A DNA stretch of 64,000 nt from Ectocarpus siliculosus (lineage: Eukaryota > Sar > Phaeophyceae > Ectocarpales > Ectocarpaceae): contig FN649734.1 in the NCBI GenBank assembly GCA_000310025.1, forward strand, positions 5,946,021 to 6,010,020, given 5' to 3'. A model generated the notes under the pieces. It had not been told where the DNA came from and ran no database searches. It was given only the letters and a program-made list of their open reading frames with translations. This document shows positions 31,901 through 43,600 of the stretch, piece after piece; within the stretch, counting starts at the first letter, position 1; each line of letters begins with the position of its first letter. The position numbers were made by a program, and so were the translations under genes.

Positions 31901-34900
31901 GTACCGTGACTTCGGAGTCCACAACATCTTCGCCAGTTCCCTGATTTTGGAGCACGCCGCCGGAGACGAGCGGTTCGCACACGAAATCCTCTACGCGGCC
32001 GGAAAGCACTACCCCAGGCCAATGAAGTGGGTACTCCGTGACGTGCGGTCTGTGAAGCGAACCGTAGACGATGTTGGAACCATCCCATCGGTGCCAACGA
32101 CGAAAGACGAGCGTTTTTTTTTGTGAACCATGGCCGGTTTGCCTCGGGTGACGAGGTTTTGGCGGTATCCCTTTCGGGGGATAGGGGTAGACACTCGTTA
32201 TCAATGGTTTCTGGGCGAGCACCACGTCACCGCTTCACCTCTTGCGTCCTTTTGACCAAACGCGACGTGTACGCAGGTGGCATCCCGCGCCGGCTGGGCA
32301 CGAACTCGTGGCAGACATGCTCTTCATGCACTACGGCAAGCTGTTCCTTGAGGCCATCGACCTTCTCGAGCAAGCGTCGCCTGGCCTGACCGCGGCTGAG
32401 CTCCGAGATAAAAACGAGCAGCCAGGACAACAGCCGCAACAAGAGGGATCTCGAGAAAACGACGGTAGAGGCAGCAGCGACCACGGGACCATTTCGATGG
32501 AAGCACTTCGAGAAGCTGTGGGCTTGGCGAGGGACAATCCGAACGTGAGAGGATAACAACATGCCGTCCTAGATGAGAGCAATTGCAATTGCCTGATGAG
32601 ACACACGACAAGAATGAGTGTGACATGTGTATATTTTCTGATTACTCTGACAGAGAAGAGAGCCTCCGATTCCCTGTGCAGGCAGGCAGCAGCCAGCATT
32701 TTTATTTGCACAGTGCGAAAGGCCTCCTGTGTTCGGACGCGACATCAACAGTTCAGAGAGACGCGCGTTGTGCCCCCGGTGAAGATCGAACGAGCAAAGT
32801 AAAGCGATACTGCATGCTTTTAGGGGTGGAGCACTGAGGGTTGGAGGTGTCCTGCACAAACCCAAGAATACCTATAATTGTTAGAGGTTATTACTTGATG
32901 CACTTGTGCCTACGGTTTTTTTTCTTCCTCTCAATTGTTTTTTTTGTTTTCTTCCCCCGCGCTTTGGGGCTGACGTATCCTTGGTCTAATGAGATGAGTC
33001 TTCCCCTTCTCCCAGAACCCAATACTGCTGTGCATGTGTCGTCTCTTGCAGAAAGTCTGAAAGAATCCCGTTACTGACTTACTTGAACTAGAAAATTTTC
33101 TGGGCATGTTGATGGACTACGGTTTGGGGTATGTGTGTAGGCTCATTTCTGTCTTAGCGCCATCTTCATGGGAAACAAGTACACACACTGGCGGCATCCT
33201 CCCACCGTTCGTTGTCGTATCCCCTGCAGATGGGGTTTCGTTTCGTTTCGTTTATGCGCAGAAAAAAATGGAGGTATGAGCAATGGCAACTGCTACCACG
33301 TTGCTCCCCTTTGTTCCACACGCCACCCTCGAGGTCCCTCAGTGTAACGGCGTTTCTTCAAGTGTTGGCATCGAATTATCGTGCACAGCAGCAAATGTCT
33401 CGACACAGATGGTCCCACTCGGCTTTTTCCCTCTGGAGCGGTTTCGCCTCAGCTTTCCTTTCGCTTCCAGCCCCCGTCCTCCCAACCTGCCTCACGCCCC
33501 CTTCTTCCGTGACAATCAACGCCTGCACCCCACAGGTGTTCGTCAGACGCCCGGACGGCAAGCCCAGGCGGGGAGGCGGAGAGGGTGAAGAACCTCCGAT
33601 AAGACCTCCGCCAACTGAATGTTCTTACATGGCTGGGGGGCGAGGACGCGGAGTGCTGCCACCGGCGGAGTGGTGCTCCGGGGCTCACTGTCAGGGGGCC
33701 GGCAACTATAGGTAGGTACAAACAGGGTAGGTCGCCTAGATTCTCATTTTCCACGCCTGTATCCGGACCCTCGATGCAGCCGGGTACGGTATGGCGTCTG
33801 CAGGTAGACGAGGCCGGCGTTACGTATTTACCTTGTGGTACAAAACAGTGAGATGGGTCAGCTGTCTCTGGTGCATGTTTTTGGAGGGATACAACTGTGC
33901 TGCTGCGGGATGGTATGTTTGGCGGTGCGGGTGCTCACTTTCCGTTCAATGGCGGTTAAATGGCGGGAAACGGTAAAAACGGTTGGACATCGATCACTCG
34001 CGTAGAAACCGGCCCCGACCCCTTTGATGAGCGATATGTTTTGAAACAATAGATCGCCAAGGAGAAGGCAGAGCACGATGCACCGAGAACTACGCATGCA
34101 TGGAAAGCAGACACCCAAGCGTCATCATCGTCGTCGTCGATAGCGGCATCGTCGTCGTCGTCTGTGCGTTTCGCAACAAGTGCTGTTTTATGCAATTTTT
34201 TTTTTTCTGTGGATCTGGTGCCTGATTGGGGTAGTCGAGACTGTCGATTTGCGTTCCACACGCGATGGTGGTGGCAGGTTGATGCGGTGGTCGATACCCT
34301 TTTGAGTTGTCAAAACAAAGCGCTTCCGCCCTGACCTTTCTATTGGACATGGCAGACGGCCACGGCCCGCCACAGCAGTACCCCAAACAATTTTCGCTTG
34401 TCCGTGCCCCGCTGCGCCTTGATTGTTGTACATAGATGTGCCAACACCTACTACCCGTTGGAGGGAAACCAAGGATCTAGGCTCCTGGACATGGTCGTGT
34501 CTGATTCCGATGGCGAGGGGGAGGGGGGGGGCGAAAACGGTGACCCTGGAAACCCGGTAGGTCTATTCAGTCGTGACGAGGAGAAGCTGAGGGCGTCTCC
34601 TTCCGAAGGACGCTGGGCGGTGACACTCAACGAGGTGAAGGCGGAACGTAAACCCTCCACGTGTATTGACAACGGATGCATTGAGCAGGGCAAGAGGATG
34701 TTGGTGTTGTGGAGCGCTCGGTGCGCGGGTACCGTACGCACGTGAAAGCGTATCGGCCGTCCTTGTTGATTTGTCTTTCTCGGACAACAATGGAAACAGA
34801 CGATATTGCGCACATTATCTGCCATGCAAAGCTGGTGCTACAGCGCAAATTTTTTGTCTGGGACAGAGAGTTGACCGAGTACAGCGTGACTGGTACGTCT

Positions 34901-35735
34901 TTCTCGGGAAAAGGACTTTCGACGACATGTAGATGTATGCAAATGTTGACTTTCTCCCGCCTTATCCTCGACCGTAATCGTCACGTTAGGGTTGCGCTCC
35001 GAGATTGATCCAAGCTCAAGACACGCGAATACAGTCTCAATGTTATGCTTTTCTCGCAACAATGCATCAATGTCTACTTTATAGGTCTCACGCCCAGCGA
35101 TCAACTACATGATGTACGGACGGGCACCCGAAGGCTATCACAAGCCGATAGACGTCAAGTGGGTGCTCGTGGGGGACGCAGATTCCGGGCCAATCGAGTT
35201 CGAGTTCTTCACGGGGGGTGTTCCTTTCGACGAGGCGATAGATAGGACGACCACGGCAAGGGCGGCGGCGGCGGCGGCGGCGGCGGCGGTTGTGGTGGCA
35301 ACAGGGGTCCAAGGAGTGGAAGGGGCGGCTATGCATGGTCTAGAAGCAGCGGGAGAGTACCCTGAGGCGGCCGCTGGCGCGACAGCCGTGGCGCCCGTGG
35401 GAGGGCAAGCGGGAGTGCTACCGCTAGGGCCCGTGGAGGCAGCGGCCGCAGCGGCCGCAGCGGCGCTGGCTGGGACGAAGGGGGTGGACTCCCGCGTGGT
35501 GGTGTGCAAGCCCGACTTCATCGACCGCGTTGGTTTCGCGGACCCGGGGGGGGTGGTGTTCAGCATAGACGGCGTGGAGACGTCCGTGGTGCCCGCGGAG
35601 GAAGACGGGTTGATGACCAAGTCGTGCTCCCTGCTCGCGGCGGAGGTAGGGCCTGGCCGCCACCGGCTGAAGGTTGTGCCGCTCAAGCGAGGGGAACCCT
35701 TTGTGGCGATTTCTCATGTCATTTATCCGGCGTGA
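25881..35735 (+). CDS. Secreted or Golgi-type SGNH/GDSL-hydrolase-like protein (10 exons)
   Basis: Exons: 25881-26201; 28430-28565; 29510-29609; 30095-30200; 31015-31181; 31856-32047; 32277-32544; 33536-33711; 34436 to about 34703; 35085-35735 (TGA). All junction phases agree, giving about 790 residues. The N-terminus has a hydrophobic signal or anchor segment (AGAVVAATVVLLSAA). SGNH-type landmarks are FTGNSIAAGHD (Ser block), VAMGNTRAAPYSY (Gly block), DADIVSWSF, RPAILVLDAQAD, and WHPAPAGHELVADML (catalytic-His block). The C-terminal exon has alanine runs (from GCG repeats, 35259-35288) and a beta-rich end (DRVGFADPGGVVFSIDG). It probably hydrolyses an ester on a glycan or lipid in the secretory pathway. 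The substrate is unknown. Intron 2 uses a GC donor (28566). The end of exon 9 is uncertain: 34556 (GTAGGT) also keeps phase. Confidence 0.72.
28887..28919. repeat. (GA)n microsatellite
   Basis: About 16 GA dinucleotides lie in intron 2 of the SGNH-like gene. Confidence 0.9.
33283..33530. repeat. Dispersed repeat in intron 7, also at 51586-51840
   Basis: The two stretches share ordered words (CTGCCACGTTG, TTGTTCCAC, GGCGTTTCTTC, GTGTTGGCATCGA, CGTGCACAGC, GGTTTGCCTCA) over about 250 bp with moderate divergence. In this gene the repeat ends just before the acceptor of exon 8. Confidence 0.5.
35259..35290 (+). repeat. GCG triplet run coding for polyalanine
   Basis: About ten GCG triplets lie in the last exon of the SGNH-like gene and encode an Ala9 run. 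A second alanine run follows near 35440-35466. This is a likely site of length variation. Confidence 0.85.
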
Positions 35736-38190
35736 AAATGGTGTTGTTTTGTGCGGTGGTTGGTTCCGTGACTTAAATACATATATATATATGTGTGTGT
35801 GTGTTTTATTTACATGTGTCGTTTAATGAAAAAAGGGGACGTATTTTTTATTCGAGGGAGGAAACGAAGAGTTGGTCGCTTTTGGTCGCGATACCTCAGG
35901 TTGGGTGGTGTGGCAGTGGCAGTCGTCCTTTGTGGTTGAGGTGACCAGTGTCGCCCCCGCCTCCATGCTGCGAGGAAGATGGACTGCCACCACTTGCCTT
36001 GCGATTGTGGTCCAATTGTGGAACAAAATACTGAGCGAGTCGCTGCCTGTGTTGCATGCACCCAACTCTCAACGCGATATTCGTGGTACGGACTGCAATG
36101 CCGGCGCCAGGTTTTACTGTATCTCATCTGGGATTCCCTGTGTGACGGGGAGTTAGCATGTGGCTTTGTTGTTGTTCGTGTTGCTGTTGCTGCTGCTCTT
36201 GGTGGTGGTGGCGTTGATGAGGTGAGGTTTTCACCCTGTGTACAGGATAACATTTCTTTCTTCGGCGGGTGGTGGTATTCCGTGGGCGCAACATATTATT
36301 AGACGTGCTAGGGTCCTCAACGTTAATAATTGCGGGGTACGTATATCGTACGCGCCGGTCTGACCTTTTTTATTGGTACGTCAGAATTTGTTATGTGATC
36401 ATGTGGTGGCACACGGCCTGCTAGTTCCGATTGTGGCTTGCTTGCGTCATTGCGCGGTACCCTGAGCTTGGATTTCGAGCTGTGCGCACACACCTCTCTG
36501 TCGCCTTCGAGGCGACTAGAGAGGTATGTGTTTGTTGGTTGTGCTATCTGGTAAATTGTGATTTTGTTATCGAAATCTAGCTGACGTTTCGTTCTGCTTC
36601 GTTCCATGACGTTTTTTAGGTATAACCGTAGACAAACATAGCAATATTTTTTCGCCCGCCGCACGATCGGCAGTAACCTATGACCTACACCGGGGATATG
36701 GTGCCTTTCCCACACCTCCATGTGTGGCTCTGGACTCTGGTCGTATGATGATGTTGTTGTGTGTTTTAGTTTTAGGGTTATCGTTTTTGGTGATGTTTGT
36801 TGGCTTGTCGACATGGTGCGAGTAGAGATCGACAAACAGGGTTCTTTTTTTTTGTGTTGGTCTCTCTTCTCTTCTCGCCCATGTTGAGCTACGGGAAACA
36901 CTCCTGTGCGTGTTGTGGCGACTTGTTTCATAATTTTTGCATGTGTGTTCGCTTTGTTGTAGGAGGTACCATAGTCAAAACTCCTTCGTGTCTCGTGAAC
37001 ACGTATGTATCGAGTAGAACCATTGTTTCCCCCCGACCGATTCGGAACAAATAGAAACACCATTCCGTGCCGCACAATGAACGGTCGTGTAGAGTCGTAC
37101 CCGGGTAGACAAACCAAAAATGAAAGAGACAGGCCGCACAAGGGGAGAAAAAATAGTGTGTGTTGTGTGTTCCTCTTGTCATAATAACTGATAAGCATGC
37201 GAATTTACGTGTGGTGGTTTTCTGGGAGCATTTGCTTGGTGACGCTATGAGTGGCGGGAGACCTTTCACATCCAAGTAAATAAAAGTAAGTACGGAAGGC
37301 GACAGACCGGCAGGCAGCGGAATCCTGTGTTGGCGAACTGCTGGTTTCGCGTCTGGGGCGAGTCTGGAATGATCCTCTGTCGTCGGGGTTTCTTTCGGAA
37401 CAAAGCTCCTTTTTTCATGGGCTGGACGTTGGATGCGATCGATCGGTAGGAGCGCTTTCTTTGAGGGTGTAGTGTGGTGGTGGGAAACAATTGTATCCAC
37501 TTTCCTCCCGGCAGAGCCTAACAAGGAGGCGTTTGGTTATCGTATCAAAGGACGTAGTAGCCGTTCTGGTGACGATCAATGTTGATCTCGTATACCGGTG
37601 GCACATGACTAGCATAGCATGGGTGCTGTCGGTGAATACGACTGACTGCCCGGGTTGGGTGGAAAATGTGTCTCCCTGAAACAAACCATTCGTTTGCGCG
37701 CTTGTTTCGTTTGGATTGCACGGCTACGGAAGTAGGGGCAGTAGTCAAACTCGCGATTGCGTCGTGCACAAATATCTTCGTTTGTTTCCCCGCAGAGCAC
37801 GGCGCATGGTGTGCGTCGAAATGATCAATGATCACAGCATGGCGGACGTCTTCAAAGCCTTGTTTGCGATACTCGTAACATTTTCTTTTTGGTGCTTCCG
37901 GTTAAGAAGTACCTGGGAGATGCCCGGGGATACCCCGTCATGAAATTATTTTTGCTGCATTTTCTTGCTACTGCATGGGGGGGGGGGGGGGGGGGTCCGG
38001 TGCACACTGCTTCGTTTTCCTCGTCAGCAGTAAAGGTGAATTTTTCTCTGTTCCCGAAGAATTATAATATATATAGGGGTGTTTGATTTAATTAATTGTT
38101 TTTGGGTTTGGGGAGTACATATGAAGGCAAGATCACCGCACGGGGAAGGTGGGACGGAAAAAACAAACCAGTCCCTGTCCCTCCAATTCC
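35736..38190. other. Mostly gene-free stretch
   Basis: After the SGNH-like gene there is a (TA)n(TG)n run (35780-35804), a hairpin (36489-36530), an unexplained minus-strand open frame (36323-37198) and an 18-base G tract near 37978-37995. No recognisable protein domain or RNA gene was seen. Confidence 0.5.
36323..37198 (-). CDS. Unexplained 291-codon open frame
   Basis: This frame is open for 291 codons in an otherwise gene-free region. The product is rich in Arg, Lys, His, Ser and Thr. Its N-terminus is hydrophobic (TLFFLPLCGLSLSFLVCL), which could act as a signal or membrane segment, and the rest is basic and low in complexity. I recognise no domain. A second overlapping minus frame (37524-36928) is also open, which weakens the case for either. 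It may be chance or a decayed mobile-element gene. Confidence 0.25.
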   Translation of the reverse strand: MLISYYDKRNTQHTLFFLPLCGLSLSFLVCLPGYDSTRPFIVRHGMVFLFVPNRSGGNNGSTRYIRVHETRRSFDYGTSYNKANTHAKIMKQVATTRTGVFPVAQHGREEKRDQHKKKEPCLSISTRTMSTSQQTSPKTITLKLKHTTTSSYDQSPEPHMEVWERHHIPGVGHRLLPIVRRAKKYCYVCLRLYLKNVMERSRTKRQLDFDNKITIYQIAQPTNTYLSSRLEGDREVCAHSSKSKLRVPRNDASKPQSELAGRVPPHDHITNSDVPIKKVRPARTIYVPRNY

Positions 38191-39120
38191 ACCATTTTCG
38201 AGCCGTCCGATCTGCTGAAATGCGGCACTTCAGGATGGGTCCGAGCTGCCATGAAACGTGGCCCACGAAGGCGCCTTGCTTTTCCCTCTCGGCCGTGCTT
38301 CCACTAGACCACTACTGTAGAAACCTGTTCGCTTTGGGCGTGGTGCTCAACAAATGTCATGCTGGCGGTTGACGGCACTCTTCCAGAATTGAGCTGCTGC
38401 TGAAGACCGCCTCTTACTTGGCGGGAAATCAAAACGCAACATTTCATTTGACCAAACACTCACATCACGAGCTTAAGCGATTCGAGATCCTCACGGAGAG
38501 CGCACAAGACAAGGATCCTGGTGTTAGGGGTTCACCAATCCGAGGTCACGCAGAATGATTAGGGTTCCCCCCCCTCGAGACCCGCTACCACCTTAGCTGC
38601 GTTGCTTGCCTTCGATTGTTGGCGAGAAGAGTGCTAGCACGCTTCCCTCAAAGTATTACACGAACTAGCGCTTTCCACGACCAGGGTCGGAAGTGAGAGA
38701 AAAACTCTATTTTGCAAGGAAAGCTCGCTAACGCCGGGATTCGAACCCATGACCTGGGTGCTAGAGGGTTGCGACGATACCAAATAGACTACCGGGGCGA
38801 CCGGCTCATGCTAACATCGAAAAAAAAAAAGGACCGAAGGATGCCAAGACTCAGGGTAGGGGTGCATCAATCAACAATCAACAGAGCTCGCACCAGGAAA
38901 CCACTTAAAAACACAAGGCCTACAATTGGGGACTGCCCACGCCCTCCTCTGTCCACGAGCCTCGTGGTGGTGTGGACGCTGTGGTGACGAGAAACATCCG
39001 TTGCGTTCTGTTCACCTCTAAGCTCTTGATCACCTCCTTGAGCTGGTCGTAGTAAAAAACCCTTCCAAAGGGTTAGGCTTCATCTGGGAAGGGGGACGAG
39101 AAAACCATTTACTTGAACGT
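38190..39120 (-). pseudogene. Decayed 3' end of the left ROCO copy
   Basis: 39040-39118 resembles the last coding exon of the intact ROCO gene at 52900-53015 (shared CTCTTGATCACCTCCTT, CCCTTCCAAAGGG, TTGAACGTGTG), but frameshifts and stops destroy the frame. 38200-38420 likewise matches the 3' flank at 51880-52215. The matches show that the segmental duplication extends past the gene. Confidence 0.65.
38600..38830 (-). repeat. tRNA-derived SINE, truncated and diverged copy
   Basis: The tRNA-like head is at 38730-38802 with a B-box-type GGATTCGAACC (reverse strand) and the CGGTCGCCCCGG start word. The body fades out near 38600. This is the most diverged of the four copies in the window. Confidence 0.7.
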
Positions 39121-40344
39121 GTGATATGTATACAGTCGTACGTCGCGAATATAGGCAGGCGTGGAATGGCGTGATGGCGTCCATCCTCGGGTCCTGCTAT
39201 TGGTTGGCACCCGAGGATGTTTGTGTATGGAGCTGTCGTGTGCTTGCGATTACTCATTCCCCCTTGATGTTAACCCTAACCCCGGCAGCAAGAATTCTTT
39301 GCAGGCACTGCTACTGGCTCTCCTTGCCATCAGCCGCCTGGATTTCGGGTGGAGTGGTTGCCAGTTACCGTCGATGACTTCCGGGACCTATACGTAGTCA
39401 CCCATGCTGCAATACTGTACGATTGGACACCCCTCACGAAAAACACCACACCCAGCGACACGCTTGTCAACATCGTTATCGCCGGGGTTGGTTTCGTGTG
39501 TCGTATACGGTAGGTCGGGATACAAAACCCTCCACAACAAGGAGAGGGGTAGCCCGGGTCTCGTCAGAAACCTGCTTCCTCTACCCCCCCTCCCCCCACG
39601 CCGCCCCCCCCGGTGTTTGCCATCGGGGTTTGGGTTTTCGTCGCTTGGCAACGACGTTGTAAAACAAGCCCCCCACTCGGTGTTTGCCATCGGGATTGGG
39701 TTTTCGTCGATTGGCAACGACGTTATTAAACAAGCCAATTCACTTCGTGAACTCGGCAACCAGGTTACCGTCTTTTTTTTTTTACCTCTGGTTTTTTTTT
39801 TGGCGGTAACCATAATGGTGGTCGAGTAGATCATGTTGTGCGGGGTGGAGAAACCTCACTCCGCGCAACGGGGGATGATCGCACCACGTTGTGTTAAAAT
39901 GGTCAAGCATCCTCGAGGCAGTTACACAGTGCTTACAACTGTCTCTGGAAGTGAAAGCACCAGAAAATAAATTAAGTCATACGTAGCTGTCATCCGTACG
40001 CAAGGAAGTAAGCACAAGATGCCGAACACCCTTAGCAGAATGGCAGCTCACCCTTCATGCGACTCGCCAAATACCTCACGGCGCTTCGCGCTTGGTGATG
40101 TGAGAGCCTGGTCCGGTGAGAACCCGGCGTGCTCCGTCCCGGCTTTGTAGGGATGCGAGGTCAATGGTCAAACGACTACGGCATGCACGACTATGAGTAC
40201 ACCCCCCCCCCCCCACTCCCCCTCCGCCGTGCGAGATAGGTCCGGCAAACTGCAATAATTGAACTTAATGGCTAATGAAGGAGGGTGAGCAAAAACGAAA
40301 AAGTGAAGAACGGAACGGGAAATCCCAATACAACGACGAAGGTA

Positions 40345-40425
40345 TGGGAGCAGGGGACTCGAACTCGAAACTGGATCGCTTTACGACTCGGCCCTGTCAC
40401 GCGAGCTACCACGCCACACTTTCGC
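40345..40425 (-). repeat. tRNA-like sequence of a different family
   Basis: The reverse strand shows a D-arm-like TGGCGTGGTAGCTCG and a B box GAGTTCGAGTCCC at suitable spacing. The two acceptor halves do not pair, so it is probably a tRNA-derived repeat or pseudogene and not a working tRNA. Confidence 0.45.
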
Positions 40426-40649
40426 AAGCTCGCGGGTTTGTACACCGACGAAGCTTTCGTGTGTCTCGCGCCATAGCAAAAAATGAGCGATTCCAACGCA
40501 AAAGGACACTCATGTGTGTGTGTTTGAATGGGTAGAGAGAGAGAGAGGGAATCGGAGTTCTAGGCACGTTGTTAGGCTTGAGAGGACGACTGAGAGGGCG
40601 AGGAAAACGTGTTCATGCCATTCGACCAAAAAACACAAGAATACGAACC

Positions 40650-43600
40650 TTAGTCGGCGCCCCCGGACCGTGCTAAGCCCTCGTGGAAGCTGATAATCTG
40701 GAACCAGCCGCCTTGTATCACTTGCCACGGAGGATTGGTCCATTTGTTGTTGTACAGCTGGATATCCGTAAGCCAAGGCTTTGCGTTAAACGTTTCCGCC
40801 GTCACTCTGGATATATCTGCACAATCGATCGTCCACACAGCGCTGCATAGTGACTTGTAGCGGTTCGATTATCGCGAATCGCGACTGGAATAACGAAAAA
40901 GGGCTGACACCTATTCGTATGATGCGTTCACCAAGCCAATGCAGGAGAAGTACAACAAACACCGCCTCCGTCGGCATCCCACTGTCGTTTTCACACCTAG
41001 GCACGGGGACGTGGAGCATATTTCTGCGTCGAGCCCGTTATCGAGATCACAACAACAAGCACTCGTTGAAGGTTGACACTAGAGTCACAGCAAGCCCAAC
41101 GTCATCACGACCATGCCATAATTTGTAGCAGCTGGGCGAACGCAACGCAAACGTGTTCACCAGTTTGCAACAAGGACAGAACGACACGCATGCCGCGGTG
41201 TGTTCGAGCACGGTACCCGGAATGATCATATACCCCAAGTTTAAGGGTGAGATTGCGCTTCGTGACCAACTGCTTTGCGTTGAACAACCAAAACACGACG
41301 CTTGCGTAGCTTCATGCATGTGTACATAGGCCGGTCGCCCCGGTGGTCTAGTTCGTATCCTCGAAACATTTTAGAGGCCAGGTCAGGGGTTCGAAACCCG
41401 GCGTAAGCGGACTTTAACTTTTCTTGCAAAGTGAGTTTTCCTCTCGCTTCCGCTCCTGGCCTAGTGGATAGCGCTAGTTCGTGTGTACACAGAGGGACGA
41501 GAGTGCTGAACTCTTCTCGCATTAAAAACCGAAGGCAAAGTACCGCAGGAGGGGAGGGAAGAGAGGGGCTCTTCTGTGTGACCACGGGTTGGAGTAAACG
41601 GCACTAGTGCTGTGAGCGTTGATATGAAGTGAAGACAAAAAAAAAAAAAAAGTCATCAACAGTGATGGTATTGTCCTTTCACCCACGCAGTAGACGATGC
41701 TGTGTTTGCTCGGCGGTGCATCCCGCGGAAAGATTTCGGTGTTGTTGCAGCTTAATATTTCGTATTGTAACCATTGGCAGAAACCGCTCCTGCGTTGGAC
41801 GAACATACAGCGCTAAGCGAAACAGGGACAAAATCAAACAACGGTCCAGGAGTGTTGACACGAAACCCATAGAAATACACCGTGTGGACGTGTTGGCCAC
41901 ACTCCTTCCTTTTCGATGACACATTTTCTTGCGCATGAAACCACACAACTCTCTCGAATTAGCATCACCAGCAAGCGTGCGTCTGGTCTCAACCATCATG
42001 AACGAAAACAGGCAATAGTGGTAAAGAAGCCCAGGAGCGGCGGAATACAACACGGTTACCTCGGCCTCCGAAGTGTGCAGTACAAACCAACTGCCGCACT
42101 CGATCTTGGGCATGCAGCCTGGCTGTGTTGCGTGTATGACTGAATCCGTCTCCTACAAAAGTTTGCTGTGCTGCTCTGTCTCTGTGTTTTGTCGATGCCC
42201 TCGTACATAATTATCGTCCTCGTAGCGTTCGTTCCGAAGCCTACGCTAGGGATACCGTGTAGGGATGACAGTGGGCACCACAAGGTTAGGGCTGTTTTGC
42301 TTCCAACTTCCAAATTTCGAAGTTTCGACTTGCCGGATTTCCAAACATTTTCAAAATGTTTTGTGCAATTTTTTCGGTGCCAGCAATTTCCGAAGATCCA
42401 AATTTTTCAAAAACCATCAAAAACAGCAAGGATGGTATCCAAGCGTTGCTCAGCCTCTTGGGTCTTGACAAAACGCGGGCGCACGGTTAATACCCTTGTA
42501 GGCACGGTGCAAAACACCTGGTCTTTGAACAAGCTTCGTCCAAAGAGCGAAGTGGCAATAGATATGTCTCTGCGCCATGTGCCGACCCCATTCCTTCCAA
42601 AAAGTATCCGGTCAACACCATCTCGCTGGTGTACGTCTGCTGACTCACCGGTGAGCTGGTTCTCGTGCAGATGAAGCAACTTCAGTGCCCGGGGGTACGC
42701 TAGCTCTGGTGGGAGGGAACCTGCGATGTGGACATGGCGAAAACAATGCCAAACGGCGATGAAAAAATGGTGAACTGAGCCCCACAGAGGGCAATCGAAA
42801 ACGGGTTCGACCAACACGCGGTAGTTTCATTGGTCCATAGTCGCTACTGTTGCTTGTCCTTGTCGAGGACGCACTACGTTCTGGCCTCAGAGGAAACAAG
42901 GCTGAACGACTTCACATGGCTCGGACGGGGATGCTGCACGGATCCCTCCTTCGCACGAGCGAATGGGACAAATGTTCATAAACGCACAGACCAGATCGAA
43001 CACCTCTGGCCACCTACAGTAGTATAACTCATTCACCGTAGGTCTGCGGGAATAAACTGAACCTGTAACCAATCCAACACTGAGTGGTGCTTTGTAAAAA
43101 AAAAAAATGGTTCGCTCCAACGGTGGGAGAAATCCTCATTATTCCAGCGCGAGTCTGCCACTACAGGCCATAAATTTCGGGCAAACCTCATGACAGCGCA
43201 ACCAACCACGAAGTCCTTAGAGGAGCGCACCTATCTGCTATGCATACGCCGACTCTATACCGCCGGGGCTAGGCGACATCGGAGCTACCCAACACCTCAA
43301 TCTGTGGGTGGACCAGGTGACCGATGAGTTTAAGCCCACTGAGAGAACAGCAACAAGCCAGACTCGTTCCACATTTCCCGGGTAATGCCTGCAAAGGTAA
43401 CACGTCCGTACATCCCTCCGTCGACATATTCCTCTCCGGGACTTCTTGAAGAGAAACACTGCTGTAATGCCATGACTTACCCTCTGCGACAATCGACCAA
43501 TTCAAGTCGCATCTGTGCTCTGGCACGACACCCACTGCACAAAGATGTGCATAGGCGCAATCATTCTACCCCCCCTCACCGGTAAGCTCGTTCCTGCTGA

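Noticed and set aside
35138-35686. A 182-codon minus-strand Ser/Ala-rich frame
   Set aside because: Antisense to the last exon of the SGNH-like gene. It arises from the GCG-rich composition.
38712-38805. Possible tRNA genes (also at 41330, 47940, 50650)
   Set aside because: Each has A- and B-box-like words, but all four share a long non-tRNA body and A-rich tail, and the head does not close into a proper acceptor stem. They are SINE copies.
43260-43390. Extra LRR exon between the cassettes at 43580 and 42649
   Set aside because: The sequence is conserved between both ROCO copies (62757-62830), but it lacks the LxxLxxL pattern and 72-bp length. It is most likely conserved intron from the duplication.
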